A stretch of DNA of 64,000 nt. It comes from Paenibacillus alkalitolerans (GTDB taxonomy: Bacteria > Bacillota > Bacilli > Paenibacillales > YIM-B00363). Where the stretch lies: contig NZ_JAEMXM010000009.1 in the NCBI RefSeq assembly GCF_016482785.1, positions 54,264 to 118,263 on the forward strand. The letters run 5' to 3'. A program made the translations under genes and the position numbers. Below are positions 1 through 8,721 of this stretch, piece by piece. The stretch's first letter is position 1; every line of letters begins with the position of its first letter. Under the pieces are notes generated by a model, which searched no databases, was not told where the DNA came from, and was given only the letters and a program-made list of their open reading frames with translations.

Positions 1-1
1 C

Positions 2-565
2 ATTAGCTCTGCGGCCGTCTTAACTGCAGTGAATTATTTTCAGAAAGAACTTCTCGGCTATACCGATATGTACATCTTGGTTAATATTATTGTCGGAATT
101 ATATTGGTCGCAGCTTTGTTTCAACTGCCAATCGCCTATTCCGCGTTGATCATGGCAACCGGTTATATTGTATTCGGTGTGGTGCAGACGGCTGTTATCC
201 TGATTCCTTCGTTAACCGGATTGATTGACCCGGATCAGTTGCAATCGGTTTATATGATCATACCGAGTACAATCGTTATTTCTATAATTCTGTTTGTTAT
301 TCACAAGAAAAAGCTTGGATTCATGTTGATCGCCAACAGGTTTACTTTAAAGAAGGACAAGCTTAAGCCGAGAGATTTCTTTATTGCTGGAATCTTTATA
401 TCTACAGTGGCTTTGACCCAAACCGCGATAGTCGCTTTTTACCACAAAAGGCCGATGGTATATGAATTGATAGGTTTAATCGTTGTCATGATTATCGGAT
501 TGATTATTACATACTTAATTAATATGAAAGAAATAGAAGAGAGATATCTGAGGAGGAAGAAATGA
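2..565 (+). CDS. AgrC-like membrane sensor domain without kinase (5' partial)
   Basis: The reading frame is open to the window edge, so the beginning of this gene is missing; a GTG at 29 could be a start but the frame continues upstream of it. The visible 178+ residues form about five hydrophobic membrane segments separated by short loops, and the protein ends in a charged tail (KEIEERYLRRKK). No DHp/HATPase kinase domain follows. Its stop overlaps the next gene, agrB, by 4 bases, so the two are translationally coupled. In agr systems the sensor AgrC has such a polytopic N-terminal domain; I infer a stand-alone sensor or accessory membrane protein for the peptide made here. It could also be an unrelated membrane protein. 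Confidence 0.6.
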   Translation: MSSAAVLTAVNYFQKELLGYTDMYILVNIIVGIILVAALFQLPIAYSALIMATGYIVFGVVQTAVILIPSLTGLIDPDQLQSVYMIIPSTIVISIILFVIHKKKLGFMLIANRFTLKKDKLKPRDFFIAGIFISTVALTQTAIVAFYHKRPMVYELIGLIVVMIIGLIITYLINMKEIEERYLRRKK

Positions 566-1104
566 TCGTCGCAGCCTCTCAATGGTTGGCACATTTCATC
601 CGAAAACATAATCAGAAAGCAGCCTCTACAGAGGTACTGGTTTATGGGATTAGCGTTTTTTTGCATTCTGTAGCAACAACATTTATAATTCTATTCTTTT
701 CTCTTATTACCGCCCATCTTATGCAAGGTTTCATCGCGATCGCTTCGTTCGTTATCCTTCGTATTTTTTCCGGCGGCGCTCACCTGCACAGCTCTTGGAA
801 GTGCGATGTATGTTCCGTTGTAGCCATCTTGTCAATCGCGCACATCGATTATTCGTTTGCCGATTACGGTTGGGTGACGAATGGAATCGCCTTGCTGCTT
901 GTTGCTATATTTTCTCCGAATAATCCGAATTTCACTTATAAACTTGTGGAAAAACACAGCGGGAAGCTCAAATGGATTTCGATATTGATCGTGGCGGTTA
1001 ATTTTATGATTCAATCATCCGTTGTCGCCAACGCTTTTCTTTTACAATCCCTTACGTTAACAAAGCCCTTTTATTTATTATTTAAAATCATTGATCGGAG
1101 GTAG
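562..1104 (+). CDS. agrB: AgrB-like accessory gene regulator peptidase
   Basis: AgrB is an integral-membrane cysteine endopeptidase that trims the C-terminal tail of AgrD and cyclises the product as a thiolactone or lactone. The 180-residue protein carries the family signature: R67, then G71-G72, the catalytic histidine H74 and the cysteine C81, seven residues apart as in the family. Four or more hydrophobic segments follow the motif. The ATG lies inside an ATGA overlap with the upstream sensor-like gene. The AgrD-like peptide starts 6 bases after its stop, which is the usual agrB-agrD order. Confidence 0.9.
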   Translation: MIVAASQWLAHFIRKHNQKAASTEVLVYGISVFLHSVATTFIILFFSLITAHLMQGFIAIASFVILRIFSGGAHLHSSWKCDVCSVVAILSIAHIDYSFADYGWVTNGIALLLVAIFSPNNPNFTYKLVEKHSGKLKWISILIVAVNFMIQSSVVANAFLLQSLTLTKPFYLLFKIIDRR

Positions 1105-1110
1105 TTTTCG

Positions 1111-1245
1111 ATGAAAAGAACAATCGCTGTCCTCTCTGGTGCGTTTTTTGCGGTACTGGCATTAGCCGTTGCCGCAGCTCCGAGCGCGATGTACTGGAAT
1201 CATCCGGAAGCTCCGGCGGAATTGAAAGAAAAATTGGGTAAGTAG
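1111..1245 (+). CDS. agrD: AgrD-like cyclic lactone autoinducer prepeptide
   Basis: This 44-residue ORF directly follows agrB, with a GGAGG ribosome site overlapping the agrB stop. It has a basic start (MKRT), a hydrophobic amphipathic leader to about residue 23, a short variable core, and an acidic tail NHPEAPAELKEK. That tail matches the AgrD recognition tail (x-x-P-E-x-P-x-E-L). By analogy with AgrD, the cyclised core would be SAMYW (residues 25-29), closed through the serine hydroxyl as a lactone because no cysteine is present. The core and ring chemistry are inference; the gene call itself is well supported by position and tail. Confidence 0.85.
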   Translation: MKRTIAVLSGAFFAVLALAVAAAPSAMYWNHPEAPAELKEKLGK

Positions 1246-1281
1246 TCAATTGGTTTTTACTTATCAATAGGCTTTCTGGTG

Positions 1282-1314
1282 AGAGGGAAGAGCGATCTTC
1301 CCTCTAATTTTTTC
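1282..1314 (+). terminator. Rho-independent terminator of the agr cassette
   Basis: A perfect 10-bp stem (AGAGGGAAGA / TCTTCCCTCT) with a GCGA loop is followed by AATTTTTTCT. It sits 37 bases after agrD. Confidence 0.9.
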
Positions 1315-1326
1315 TGTTACGGTATC

Positions 1327-2232
1327 TCATAGCCTTAAAGACTCCCATAAATAAAACGTGATATAGGTCCGCCAAGGCGACCAGCTTTTTCCGAACGCTT
1401 CGACTTCGGAAGCGCTCGGTTGCGTGCTAAGTCCGTACATTTTTCTTAATCCGTTACGCAGACCTATATCAGCCGATGGCAACAGGTCGGGCCGACCGAA
1501 TCCGAAAATAAGCAGGCATTCCGCCGTCCAGCGGCCGATCCCGCGATACCGGATCAATTGCGCAATCGCTTCCTCGTCCGGCATAGCGGCAAGCTTTGCG
1601 AAGTCGATTCCGCCGTCAACGACTAGCCTGGCGGCATCGATAACATACTCCGCTTTCCGTTGAGAAAACGACACTTTGCGCAGTTGTTCCACGCTTAACG
1701 TTGCAATGGCTTCGGCGGTAGGAAAAGCCAGCATCGAACGGTTATCGATCACATATTCCTCCCCGGCGAGCCGGGCAAGCCGTTCAATTAAAGTTCCCGC
1801 AAATGACAAATTCAACTGTTGACAAATGATCGTCCTTACCAAACATTCGAACGGATCGGGGTCGAGAAACAGCTTCGATCCTCGTAAACGGGCGAATAAG
1901 GAATGAAGACGGTCGTTATCGGCAAAATGGTTGTACATTTGCGAAAGATCGATATCGGCCGAGACCATGTGAGAGGCGATTTCTAACAGTTGGTCCCGTT
2001 CGTTCGGCGTCGCTTCTTCTGGAATGGAAAGCGACGCGAGAGGCGCGTCCACCGTACCGCCGAAATCGATAATGAGCGGCAGCGCTTTAGGCCCGACACG
2101 CACGGTTCGGATGAGCCGTTGGCGCTCGGTGTCAGCGGCGATCAAACTGGGACGGTTGCCTGTAAAAGACAGGCGCGAGAACAAGGCGTGGGGATCGAAC
2201 GGAGGTGTTACTTGCAGCGGGAACTTGATCAT
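1327..2232 (-). CDS. alkA: DNA-3-methyladenine glycosylase II (AlkA-type, HhH-GPD)
   Basis: A 301-residue base-excision enzyme that removes alkylated purines such as 3-methyladenine. The helix-hairpin-helix lies near residues 224-245 (RGIGRWTAE), followed by the catalytic aspartate D255 in the motif PSADIGL, the hallmark of the HhH-GPD superfamily. The N-terminal ~110 residues form the AlkA-type N-domain. The gene overlaps the upstream ogt by 4 bases (ATGA), so the pair forms a two-gene alkylation repair operon on the minus strand. No Fe-S cysteine cluster is present, which separates it from EndoIII/MutY. Confidence 0.9.
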   Translation of the reverse strand: MIKFPLQVTPPFDPHALFSRLSFTGNRPSLIAADTERQRLIRTVRVGPKALPLIIDFGGTVDAPLASLSIPEEATPNERDQLLEIASHMVSADIDLSQMYNHFADNDRLHSLFARLRGSKLFLDPDPFECLVRTIICQQLNLSFAGTLIERLARLAGEEYVIDNRSMLAFPTAEAIATLSVEQLRKVSFSQRKAEYVIDAARLVVDGGIDFAKLAAMPDEEAIAQLIRYRGIGRWTAECLLIFGFGRPDLLPSADIGLRNGLRKMYGLSTQPSASEVEAFGKSWSPWRTYITFYLWESLRL

Positions 2233-2765
2233 GCGTAAAACGATTCCTTTTGCGATATTTCGACATCCGTATCCGACCGCTTCTCATGCTGCAATAACCA
2301 TTGTTTACGCCACAATTCTCCGGCATAACCGGTTAAGCTTCCGTCGGACCCGATCACCCTGTGGCAGGGGATAATAATGCTGACTGGGTTGCGGCCGATC
2401 GCGCCACCCACCGCGCGGACTCCGTTCGGTTTGCCGATGGAACGAGCAATGTCGCCGTAGGATTTTGTTTCCCCGCAAGGGATGCGGAGCAATTGTTCCC
2501 ATACGGACTGTTGAAACGCCGTTCCTGCAGGCCGCAGCGCCAAGTCGAAAGTTATCCGTTCTCCATTCAAATATTCCTGAATTTGCTTCGCGCACCGTTG
2601 AACGATGCTGTCCTCCGAAGATGTAACCCGGGTCTCAAGCTCAGGTTTCTCTGTTTGAAAATGCACCGATTCAATTCCGTTTCCGTCTCCCCGAATAACT
2701 ATCCATCCCAATTCACTCTTCAAATAAGCGAAAAGTTTTCCTGCTTCATTAGCATATGCCATCAT
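2229..2765 (-). CDS. ogt: Methylated-DNA--protein-cysteine S-methyltransferase
   Basis: A suicide repair protein that transfers the methyl group of O6-methylguanine to its own cysteine. The 178-residue protein carries the active-site motif PCHRV at 133-137 (acceptor Cys134) and the preceding GRNPVSIIIPCH context; a wHTH-like stretch (GETKSYGDIA) lies at about 98-107. Two ATG codons in a row can start it; an AGGAGG lies about 9 bases upstream of the first. The C-terminal 20 residues extend slightly past the conserved core. It is translationally coupled to alkA. Confidence 0.95.
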   Translation of the reverse strand: MMAYANEAGKLFAYLKSELGWIVIRGDGNGIESVHFQTEKPELETRVTSSEDSIVQRCAKQIQEYLNGERITFDLALRPAGTAFQQSVWEQLLRIPCGETKSYGDIARSIGKPNGVRAVGGAIGRNPVSIIIPCHRVIGSDGSLTGYAGELWRKQWLLQHEKRSDTDVEISQKESFYA

Positions 2766-2935
2766 TATGAATCCGCCTCCTGATACTTATTATAACAGGC
2801 TAGGCATAGAAACGCGTGTTTGCGGGAATGAAACCGCAAGATTAAGAATGGACGACAAGATTGTTTTTTGCAAAAAGGATTTTACCCGTCAACCCCGAAT
2901 TATTTTGCTTAAAGCGAGGGGTGAGTTTCGGAATA

Positions 2936-3523
2936 ATGCTGCGGAAATTAGATAGACGAATATGGCTCTTATCATTTTATATCATTATGATTACTGCCGA
3001 GCTTGCCGCACACGTTAAAGAAGTGGCACTTGTTTTGCCGGTAGCCTTGGGATTAACGGCAGTCATATTATTTCGGAACGAATTGAACAGTATCGATTAT
3101 AATTTCGTGAAAGAGTCCTCGTATTGGAAAGCGGTATATCATGCGCTTGTTGCAGGACTCATCATGCAAGCCGTTGGAATAGTCGTTGTGAAATACGGAT
3201 TCGGGATCGCCAGCCCGGAGATCGGGTTCGCGACACCGCTCGCTGCTCCTTTAGTATCGGTCTTAATTTCATCTCCGCTTGAGGAAATAATTTTTCGGGG
3301 AATGATCTTTTCATTCCTGGATCGGCGGATTGGATTTTGGCTTGCGGCGATCATCAGTTCATTGCTGTTTGCAGTCTCCCATTACGATTATGCCGCCTGG
3401 CTCGGATATTTCGGCCTTGGCTTGGTTTGGTGCCGTATTTACAAAGCCACCGGAAATTTGCTCATTCCCATCGGATCTCATATGTTGTTTAACTCTCTTG
3501 TGTTTTTCGTGAGATCTTTTTAA
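2936..3523 (+). CDS. CPBP-family intramembrane metalloprotease
   Basis: A 195-residue polytopic membrane protein of the CAAX/bacteriocin-processing (Abi) family. Motif 1 EEIIFRG is at about 116-122, motif 2 (FAVSH, with His149) follows 27 residues later, and a third H-x3-N motif (HMLFN) lies near the C terminus; together these are the glutamyl-protease ligands. The start is uncertain: ATG 2936 has a GAGGGG about 15 bases upstream, while GTG 2921 and TTG 2861 are in frame. It is a single gene between divergent ogt and convergent mnmA. The substrate is unknown; family members act on peptides, immunity or signalling proteins. Confidence 0.85.
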   Translation: MLRKLDRRIWLLSFYIIMITAELAAHVKEVALVLPVALGLTAVILFRNELNSIDYNFVKESSYWKAVYHALVAGLIMQAVGIVVVKYGFGIASPEIGFATPLAAPLVSVLISSPLEEIIFRGMIFSFLDRRIGFWLAAIISSLLFAVSHYDYAAWLGYFGLGLVWCRIYKATGNLLIPIGSHMLFNSLVFFVRSF

Positions 3524-3532
3524 ACAATTCAT

Positions 3533-3566
3533 AGGGCCGCTCCCCGGCAGACTTCGGAACGGCCCT
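3533..3566. terminator. Hairpin between convergent genes
   Basis: A stem AGGGCCG / CGGCCCT lies between the convergent stops at 3523 and 3579. The U-tract is weak on both strands, so this is a probable shared terminator. Confidence 0.55.
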
Positions 3567-3578
3567 CTGCTTGGTCGC

Positions 3579-4757
<1,179 letters not shown>

Positions 4758-4789
4758 TCATACCACAATAATCTACAATTTCATGAAAA

Positions 4790-4917
4790 CGCAAAGGTTT
4801 TCCTTATAACATCAGAAAGTATAAGTTTTATGAAAAAACGCCTTTCTGATGTTTCAAGAAAAACTTCCTCTAAACGCGGTCTTGCTTCTTTGCATGTACT
4901 TCGAAGAAGTTTTTCTT
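4790..4917 (-). repeat. Single copy of the ~115-bp palindromic repeat element
   Basis: Read on the minus strand this stretch aligns over its whole length with the tandem repeat unit at 18069-18298. Shared blocks include CGAAGTA-ATGCAAAGAAG-like, GCAAGACCGCG, CTTGAAACATCA and CTTTCTGATGTTATAAGGAA. It contains its own inverted repeat (AACATCAGAAAG / CTTTCTGATGTT). It fills the mnmA-cymR intergenic region. Confidence 0.8.
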
Positions 4918-4936
4918 ACCAATCGGCTTCCGATGT

Positions 4937-4956
4937 GATAACATATAAACGTTATC
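4937..4956. promoter_or_regulatory. Inverted repeat upstream of cymR
   Basis: GATAAC-8-GTTATC lies about 75 bases upstream of the cymR start, between it and mnmA. A regulator site is possible, but no known box was matched with confidence. Confidence 0.35.
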
Positions 4957-5029
4957 GGCATAGTTTGAATTTCATCTAACTCGTCTATGCTTTATATAGA
5001 TGCGTTTTTAAGAATCTGGGGTGTTCCCT

Positions 5030-5449
5030 TTGAAAATTTCGACGAAGGGCCGTTACGGGCTGACGATCATGATGGAGCTGGGCGTCCGTTACGGAGAAGG
5101 GCCGACGTCTTTAAAATCCATTGCGGAGAAGCACGGTTTATCCGAACATTACTTGGAACAATTGATTGCGCCTCTTCGGAACGCAGGTCTTGTGAAGAGT
5201 ATCCGGGGCGCATACGGCGGATATGTACTGTCCAAGAATCCGGAGGATGTGACAGCAGGCGAAATTATCCGGCTGCTTGAGGGACCGATTTCTCCCGTGG
5301 ACTTCACGGAAGAAGACGACCCGGCGAAGCGCGATCTGTGGGTCCGCATTCGCGACGCGATTGCGGCCGTTTTGGATTCGACCACGCTCTCATATTTAGT
5401 TTCTTACAAAGACGAAGGCAAGAACGAGAATTACATGTTTTATATTTGA
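5030..5449 (+). CDS. cymR: Rrf2-family regulator CymR (cysteine metabolism repressor)
   Basis: CymR represses cysteine uptake and synthesis genes and in Bacillus works with the sensor enzyme CysK. The 139-residue protein begins MKISTKGRYGLT and keeps the Rrf2 winged helix (SLKSIAEKHGLSEHYLEQL) and the CymR-specific segments RGAYGGYVL and LEGPISPV, ending MFYI as in Bacillus CymR. It lacks the cysteine trio of Fe-S-binding IscR. I use the TTG at 5030, since GGGGTG lies 5 bases upstream; a GTG at 5021 is in frame but overlaps that ribosome site. It is followed at 21 bases by iscS. Confidence 0.93.
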   Translation: MKISTKGRYGLTIMMELGVRYGEGPTSLKSIAEKHGLSEHYLEQLIAPLRNAGLVKSIRGAYGGYVLSKNPEDVTAGEIIRLLEGPISPVDFTEEDDPAKRDLWVRIRDAIAAVLDSTTLSYLVSYKDEGKNENYMFYI

Positions 5450-5470
5450 CGAGTTCAGGAGAAGCATGCA

Positions 5471-6625
5471 ATGCAATCAGTCGATGAAGAAGTATATCTC
5501 GACCATGCGGCGACTACTCCTTTGCACCCCGACGTGCTCACGGCGATGATTCCGTTCTTCACGCAGCATCACGGAAATCCATCGAGCGTGCATCGTTTCG
5601 GGCGCGTTGCGAAGCAGGCGCTGACCGACGCACGGGATCAATTGGCAGCTATGCTCGGGTGCTCCCCTGGGGAGCTCGTCTTCACGAGCGGAGGCACGGA
5701 AAGCGATAATATGGCGCTGTTCGGCGCGGCAATGGCAGCACCGGCGAACCGGAAGCATATTGTCACTTCCGCGGTAGAGCATCACGCCGTTCTCCATGCA
5801 TGCAAGGAACTCGAGCGGCTTGGTTTCCGGGTGACGTATCTGCCCGTCGACTCCGCCGGACGCATCGCCGCGGAGGATGTGGAAGCGGCGGTCGGAGACG
5901 ATACGGCCCTGATCAGCGTAATGTTCGGCAATAACGAAGTCGGCACGCTACAGCCGATCGAAGAGATCGGACGAATGGCGAAGCGGCGCGGAGTGTTGTT
6001 CCATGTCGACGCGGTCCAAGCTTTAGGCACGGTCGATATCGATTTGTCGCAGCAGCCGGTCGATCTCATGAGCTTTTCCGCTCACAAAATAAACGGCCCG
6101 AAAGGAATCGGGGCGCTTTATGTGAACAGGAAGGTTAAGCTGGCGCCGAGAACGTTCGGAGGATCCCAGGAGCGTAAGCGAAGAGCCGGTACGGAGAACG
6201 TGGCTGGAGCCGTAGGCTTTGCGCGGGCTCTGTCAATCGCGTTGGCGGATCCGGCCGGAAGGCGCGCGTCTCTTGCGGCGCTGCGCAGCGCGATGCTGGA
6301 CCAATTAAGCACGCGTCTTTCCGCGGAGCAGTTCGTTGTGAACGGCCATCCGTCCGAACATTTGCCGCATATATTAAATGTGAGCTTTCCCGGAACGAAC
6401 ACAGAGTCCATGCTCATGAATTTGGACCTCGAAGGCGTGGCTGCCTCAAGCGGCTCCGCGTGTTCTTCCGGTGCGTTGGAGCCTTCGCATGTGCTTCTGG
6501 CGATGGGTTTGCCGGACAAGCTGTTGCGTTCCGCCATCCGGTTTAGTTTCGGTTGGGGAAATTGCCTCAAATCTGTAACATTTGCCGCCGAAAAAGTTGC
6601 AACGATCGTGAGACGTCTTACGTAA
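5471..6625 (+). CDS. iscS: Cysteine desulfurase (IscS/YrvO type)
   Basis: A class V aminotransferase-fold PLP enzyme that converts cysteine to alanine and a protein persulfide. The PLP lysine is K206 in SAHKINGPKG, and the catalytic cysteine is C331 in the mobile loop SSGSACSSGA. The short loop-type cysteine context and the neighbourhood (cymR upstream, mnmA divergent) point to the YrvO role of feeding sulfur to MnmA for tRNA thiolation; a role in Fe-S assembly cannot be excluded. Length is 384 aa. Start ATG 5471 follows CAGGAGAAGC. Confidence 0.93.
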   Translation: MQSVDEEVYLDHAATTPLHPDVLTAMIPFFTQHHGNPSSVHRFGRVAKQALTDARDQLAAMLGCSPGELVFTSGGTESDNMALFGAAMAAPANRKHIVTSAVEHHAVLHACKELERLGFRVTYLPVDSAGRIAAEDVEAAVGDDTALISVMFGNNEVGTLQPIEEIGRMAKRRGVLFHVDAVQALGTVDIDLSQQPVDLMSFSAHKINGPKGIGALYVNRKVKLAPRTFGGSQERKRRAGTENVAGAVGFARALSIALADPAGRRASLAALRSAMLDQLSTRLSAEQFVVNGHPSEHLPHILNVSFPGTNTESMLMNLDLEGVAASSGSACSSGALEPSHVLLAMGLPDKLLRSAIRFSFGWGNCLKSVTFAAEKVATIVRRLT

Positions 6626-6753
6626 TAAGCTTTATACTGTCAGTAAGTACTTCGATAGAATTTATATAGCGAATCTTTCAACTTGACGGGATAACACGGC
6701 GTTTCGTTGGGAATAAATAGGAACATTACTAAGATGGGTGAAGGTGATTGTTG

Positions 6754-6954
6754 ATGATGCGTTGTCCGAATTGTAATTCAAAAGATATTGGGAAAATCGG
6801 TTCCCATCAATTTTATTGCTGGGGATGCTTCATTGAGTTGACGGTGAACGGCGAGAAGATGTCCGTATATCAGGTGGAAGAAGACGGAACGCTGAGTTCC
6901 TTGGACGATTTGTTTTTCCCGGAAGAAGATTTGCCCGAAGTACACGCGAACTGA
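6754..6954 (+). CDS. Small zinc-ribbon protein, unknown function
   Basis: A 66-residue protein with two cysteine pairs, CPNC near residue 4 and CWGC about 20 residues later, the spacing of a zinc ribbon, followed by an acidic C-terminal tail (FFPEEDLPEV). I start it at the ATG 6754, 7 bases after AAGGTG; neighbouring TTG codons and ATG 6757 are also in frame. It stands between iscS and a strong terminator, then the AI-2E permease. The function is not recognised; the fold suggests nucleic-acid or protein binding. Confidence 0.75.
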   Translation: MMRCPNCNSKDIGKIGSHQFYCWGCFIELTVNGEKMSVYQVEEDGTLSSLDDLFFPEEDLPEVHAN

Positions 6955-6965
6955 CCGTATTGCGT

Positions 6966-7032
6966 AAATCCCCGAAGGGGACGGGTCGCCGCCGCATTTG
7001 CGGCGGGCGAACGTCACATTCGGGGTTTTTTT
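6966..7032 (+). terminator. Nested-hairpin terminator
   Basis: An outer stem CCCCGAA / TTCGGGG encloses an inner hairpin TCGCCGCCGC-ATTT-GCGGCGGGCGA and is followed by TTTTTTT. It terminates the zinc-ribbon gene upstream of the permease. Confidence 0.85.
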
Positions 7033-7106
7033 CGGATGATTTTGTCCATCCCCACATATACTGTTTAGAAAATATGCCGTTCTGGACAAGTGGGGGTGAA
7101 GGGGCG

Positions 7107-8180
7107 GTGGAACGGTTTCTAAAGAGCGTTTGGTTTGCGGCCTTGGTGTATACGCTGTTGGGTCTTGCTGTGATCTACATGTTGCTGCAGACGAAACCGC
7201 TGTTTGTCGGATTGTTCGCGTTTCTAAAGACGGTGCTCATGCCGTTCATCATCGCTGTGATCATCTCTTACGTTCTCAATCCGGTCGTCAATTTGCTCAA
7301 CGAGCGGAATGTGCCGCGCACCGTCGCCATACTGCTCATATACACCATCTTTATTCTGACGATTACCGTTATTGTGATGAACCTCATTCCGATGTTCGTC
7401 ACCCAGCTCAACGAATTGAACGAACATTTGCCTGAATTTACGATGAAGGCTCAATCGCTGATGCATGGACTGAATCAAAATTCCTTGCTTCCCGAGAGCG
7501 TTCGAATCGGCATTCAAGACGCCATTGTGCAGGCGGAGCGGCAATTGGCGCAAACGATAACCGATTTTATCGGCAGGATCGGAGCGACGCTCAACGTCGT
7601 GTTCATCGCTTTTATCGTGCCGTTCTTGGTGTTCTATATTTTAAAGGATTTTCAATTGATTGAAAAAACGGTGCTCACATTCGTACCTTCAAACCACCGC
7701 AAACGGACGATACGGCTGTTGACGGATATCGATAAAGCGCTTGGGAACTACATAAGGGGGCAATTTATCGTCTGCGTCATCATCGGAATATTTGCGTATA
7801 TCGGATATTGGTTGATCGGCATACCTTATCCGCTTTTGCTTGCGGCGATCGTAGGAATATTCAACATCATACCCTACGTCGGGCCGTTCTTCGGAGCGGC
7901 ACCCGCGCTGGTTGTGGCCTCGACCGTTTCTTTACAAATGATGCTCCTCGTCGCTTTGGTGAATTTAATTTGTCAAGCTTTGGAAGGAAATGTCGTGTCT
8001 CCTCAAGTGGTTGGAAGAACGCTGCACCTGCACCCTTTGGTCATCATTTTCGTCCTGCTGGTCGGAGGGGAAATCGGCGGAATTTTCGGGATGATATTGG
8101 CGGTGCCGTTGTTTGCGGTGGGGAAGGTCATTTTTCATCATATTTGGTTGTACTATTACAATCGAAAACCGACGATGTAG
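7107..8180 (+). CDS. AI-2E family permease (YrrI-like)
   Basis: A 357-residue membrane protein of the AI-2E/PerM family, with an N-terminal pair of membrane segments, a polar stretch (about 75-150), then five or six further segments. The conserved family block is present in the second half (IPYPLLLAAIVGIFNIIPYVG). Members export or import small molecules or ions; the substrate here is unknown. Its place directly before alaS matches yrrI of Bacillus. The GTG at 7107 is preceded by GGGGGTGAAGGGG; an in-frame ATG at 7074 would add 11 residues. Confidence 0.88.
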   Translation: MERFLKSVWFAALVYTLLGLAVIYMLLQTKPLFVGLFAFLKTVLMPFIIAVIISYVLNPVVNLLNERNVPRTVAILLIYTIFILTITVIVMNLIPMFVTQLNELNEHLPEFTMKAQSLMHGLNQNSLLPESVRIGIQDAIVQAERQLAQTITDFIGRIGATLNVVFIAFIVPFLVFYILKDFQLIEKTVLTFVPSNHRKRTIRLLTDIDKALGNYIRGQFIVCVIIGIFAYIGYWLIGIPYPLLLAAIVGIFNIIPYVGPFFGAAPALVVASTVSLQMMLLVALVNLICQALEGNVVSPQVVGRTLHLHPLVIIFVLLVGGEIGGIFGMILAVPLFAVGKVIFHHIWLYYYNRKPTM

Positions 8181-8205
8181 GAACGCATTCAGAGGCCCTG
8201 GACGA

Positions 8206-8245
8206 CAGCAAACCCCCTCGCCTTGTACAGGCAGGGGGTTTGCTG
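8206..8245 (+). terminator. Stem-loop after the AI-2E permease gene
   Basis: A 13-bp stem CAGCAAACCCCCT / AGGGGGTTTGCTG ends 65 bases after the stop. No U-tract follows, so termination may be Rho-independent only in part. Confidence 0.6.
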
Positions 8246-8277
8246 TGAGGGTTGCTTGCCGCAAGATGGTTATTAGA

Positions 8278-8296
8278 GATAATGAAAATCATTATC
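8278..8296. promoter_or_regulatory. Near-perfect Fur box
   Basis: GATAATGAAAATCATTATC differs from the classical 19-bp Fur consensus GATAATGATAATCATTATC at one position. It lies 69 bases upstream of the alaS -35 element and next to no obvious iron gene. Confidence 0.6.
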
Positions 8297-8364
8297 AAAG
8301 GGATTGTTTACAGTGTACCCATAATGAGAACGTTTGTCAATGAGCGAAGAAGGGAAGAAGCGGA

Positions 8365-8394
8365 TTGACTCTTGCTTACGGTACAGGATATAAT
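8365..8394 (+). promoter_or_regulatory. SigA-type promoter of alaS
   Basis: TTGACT (8365-8370) and a perfect TATAAT (8389-8394) are separated by 18 bases. Transcription would begin near 8401, at the start of the T-box leader. Confidence 0.85.
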
Positions 8395-8399
8395 TTACG

Positions 8400-8690
8400 C
8401 ATTGGACGAATTGAAAACTTGAATGCGACGATGAAATCGAGTAAGCTGCAACCCCCTGTATCAGAGAGAAGGCTTCGGGAGAACGTTCGAAGGAACGCAC
8501 CCGGCTGAGAGAGCCTTGCGGGAGAGGACAGCCGAACGCTAATTTCGGAGTGCGAAACCAAATTCGCCGGCCAGGAACCCGTTATCGTTCCGCTTGAGAG
8601 TTTCCTTCTGACGCCAGAAGGAAAAATGAGGGTGGTACCGCGATTGGCGAGCAGCAATCGTCCCTGTGTTAGCAGGGGCGATTTTTTTTA
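8400..8690 (+). promoter_or_regulatory. T-box riboswitch (alanine) upstream of alaS
   Basis: The leader holds the T-box sequence GAGGGTGGTACCGCG (8629-8643) followed by a terminator hairpin (ATCGTCCCTG / CAGGGGCGAT) and TTTTTTTT ending near 8689. A stem I candidate with AG-rich bulges spans about 8440-8560, and the triplet GCT at 8538-8540 in the context GAACGCTAATTTCGG fits an alanine specifier. Binding of uncharged tRNA-Ala would favour the antiterminator and switch on alaS. The exact 5' end and the specifier are inference. Confidence 0.93.
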
Positions 8691-8721
8691 TTCAATAACC
8701 AAAGCAGGAGGCTTGAGAAGC

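Noticed and set aside
2767..2955. A 62-codon frame upstream of the CPBP gene
   Set aside because: It overlaps the CPBP leader in another frame and lacks any conserved feature.
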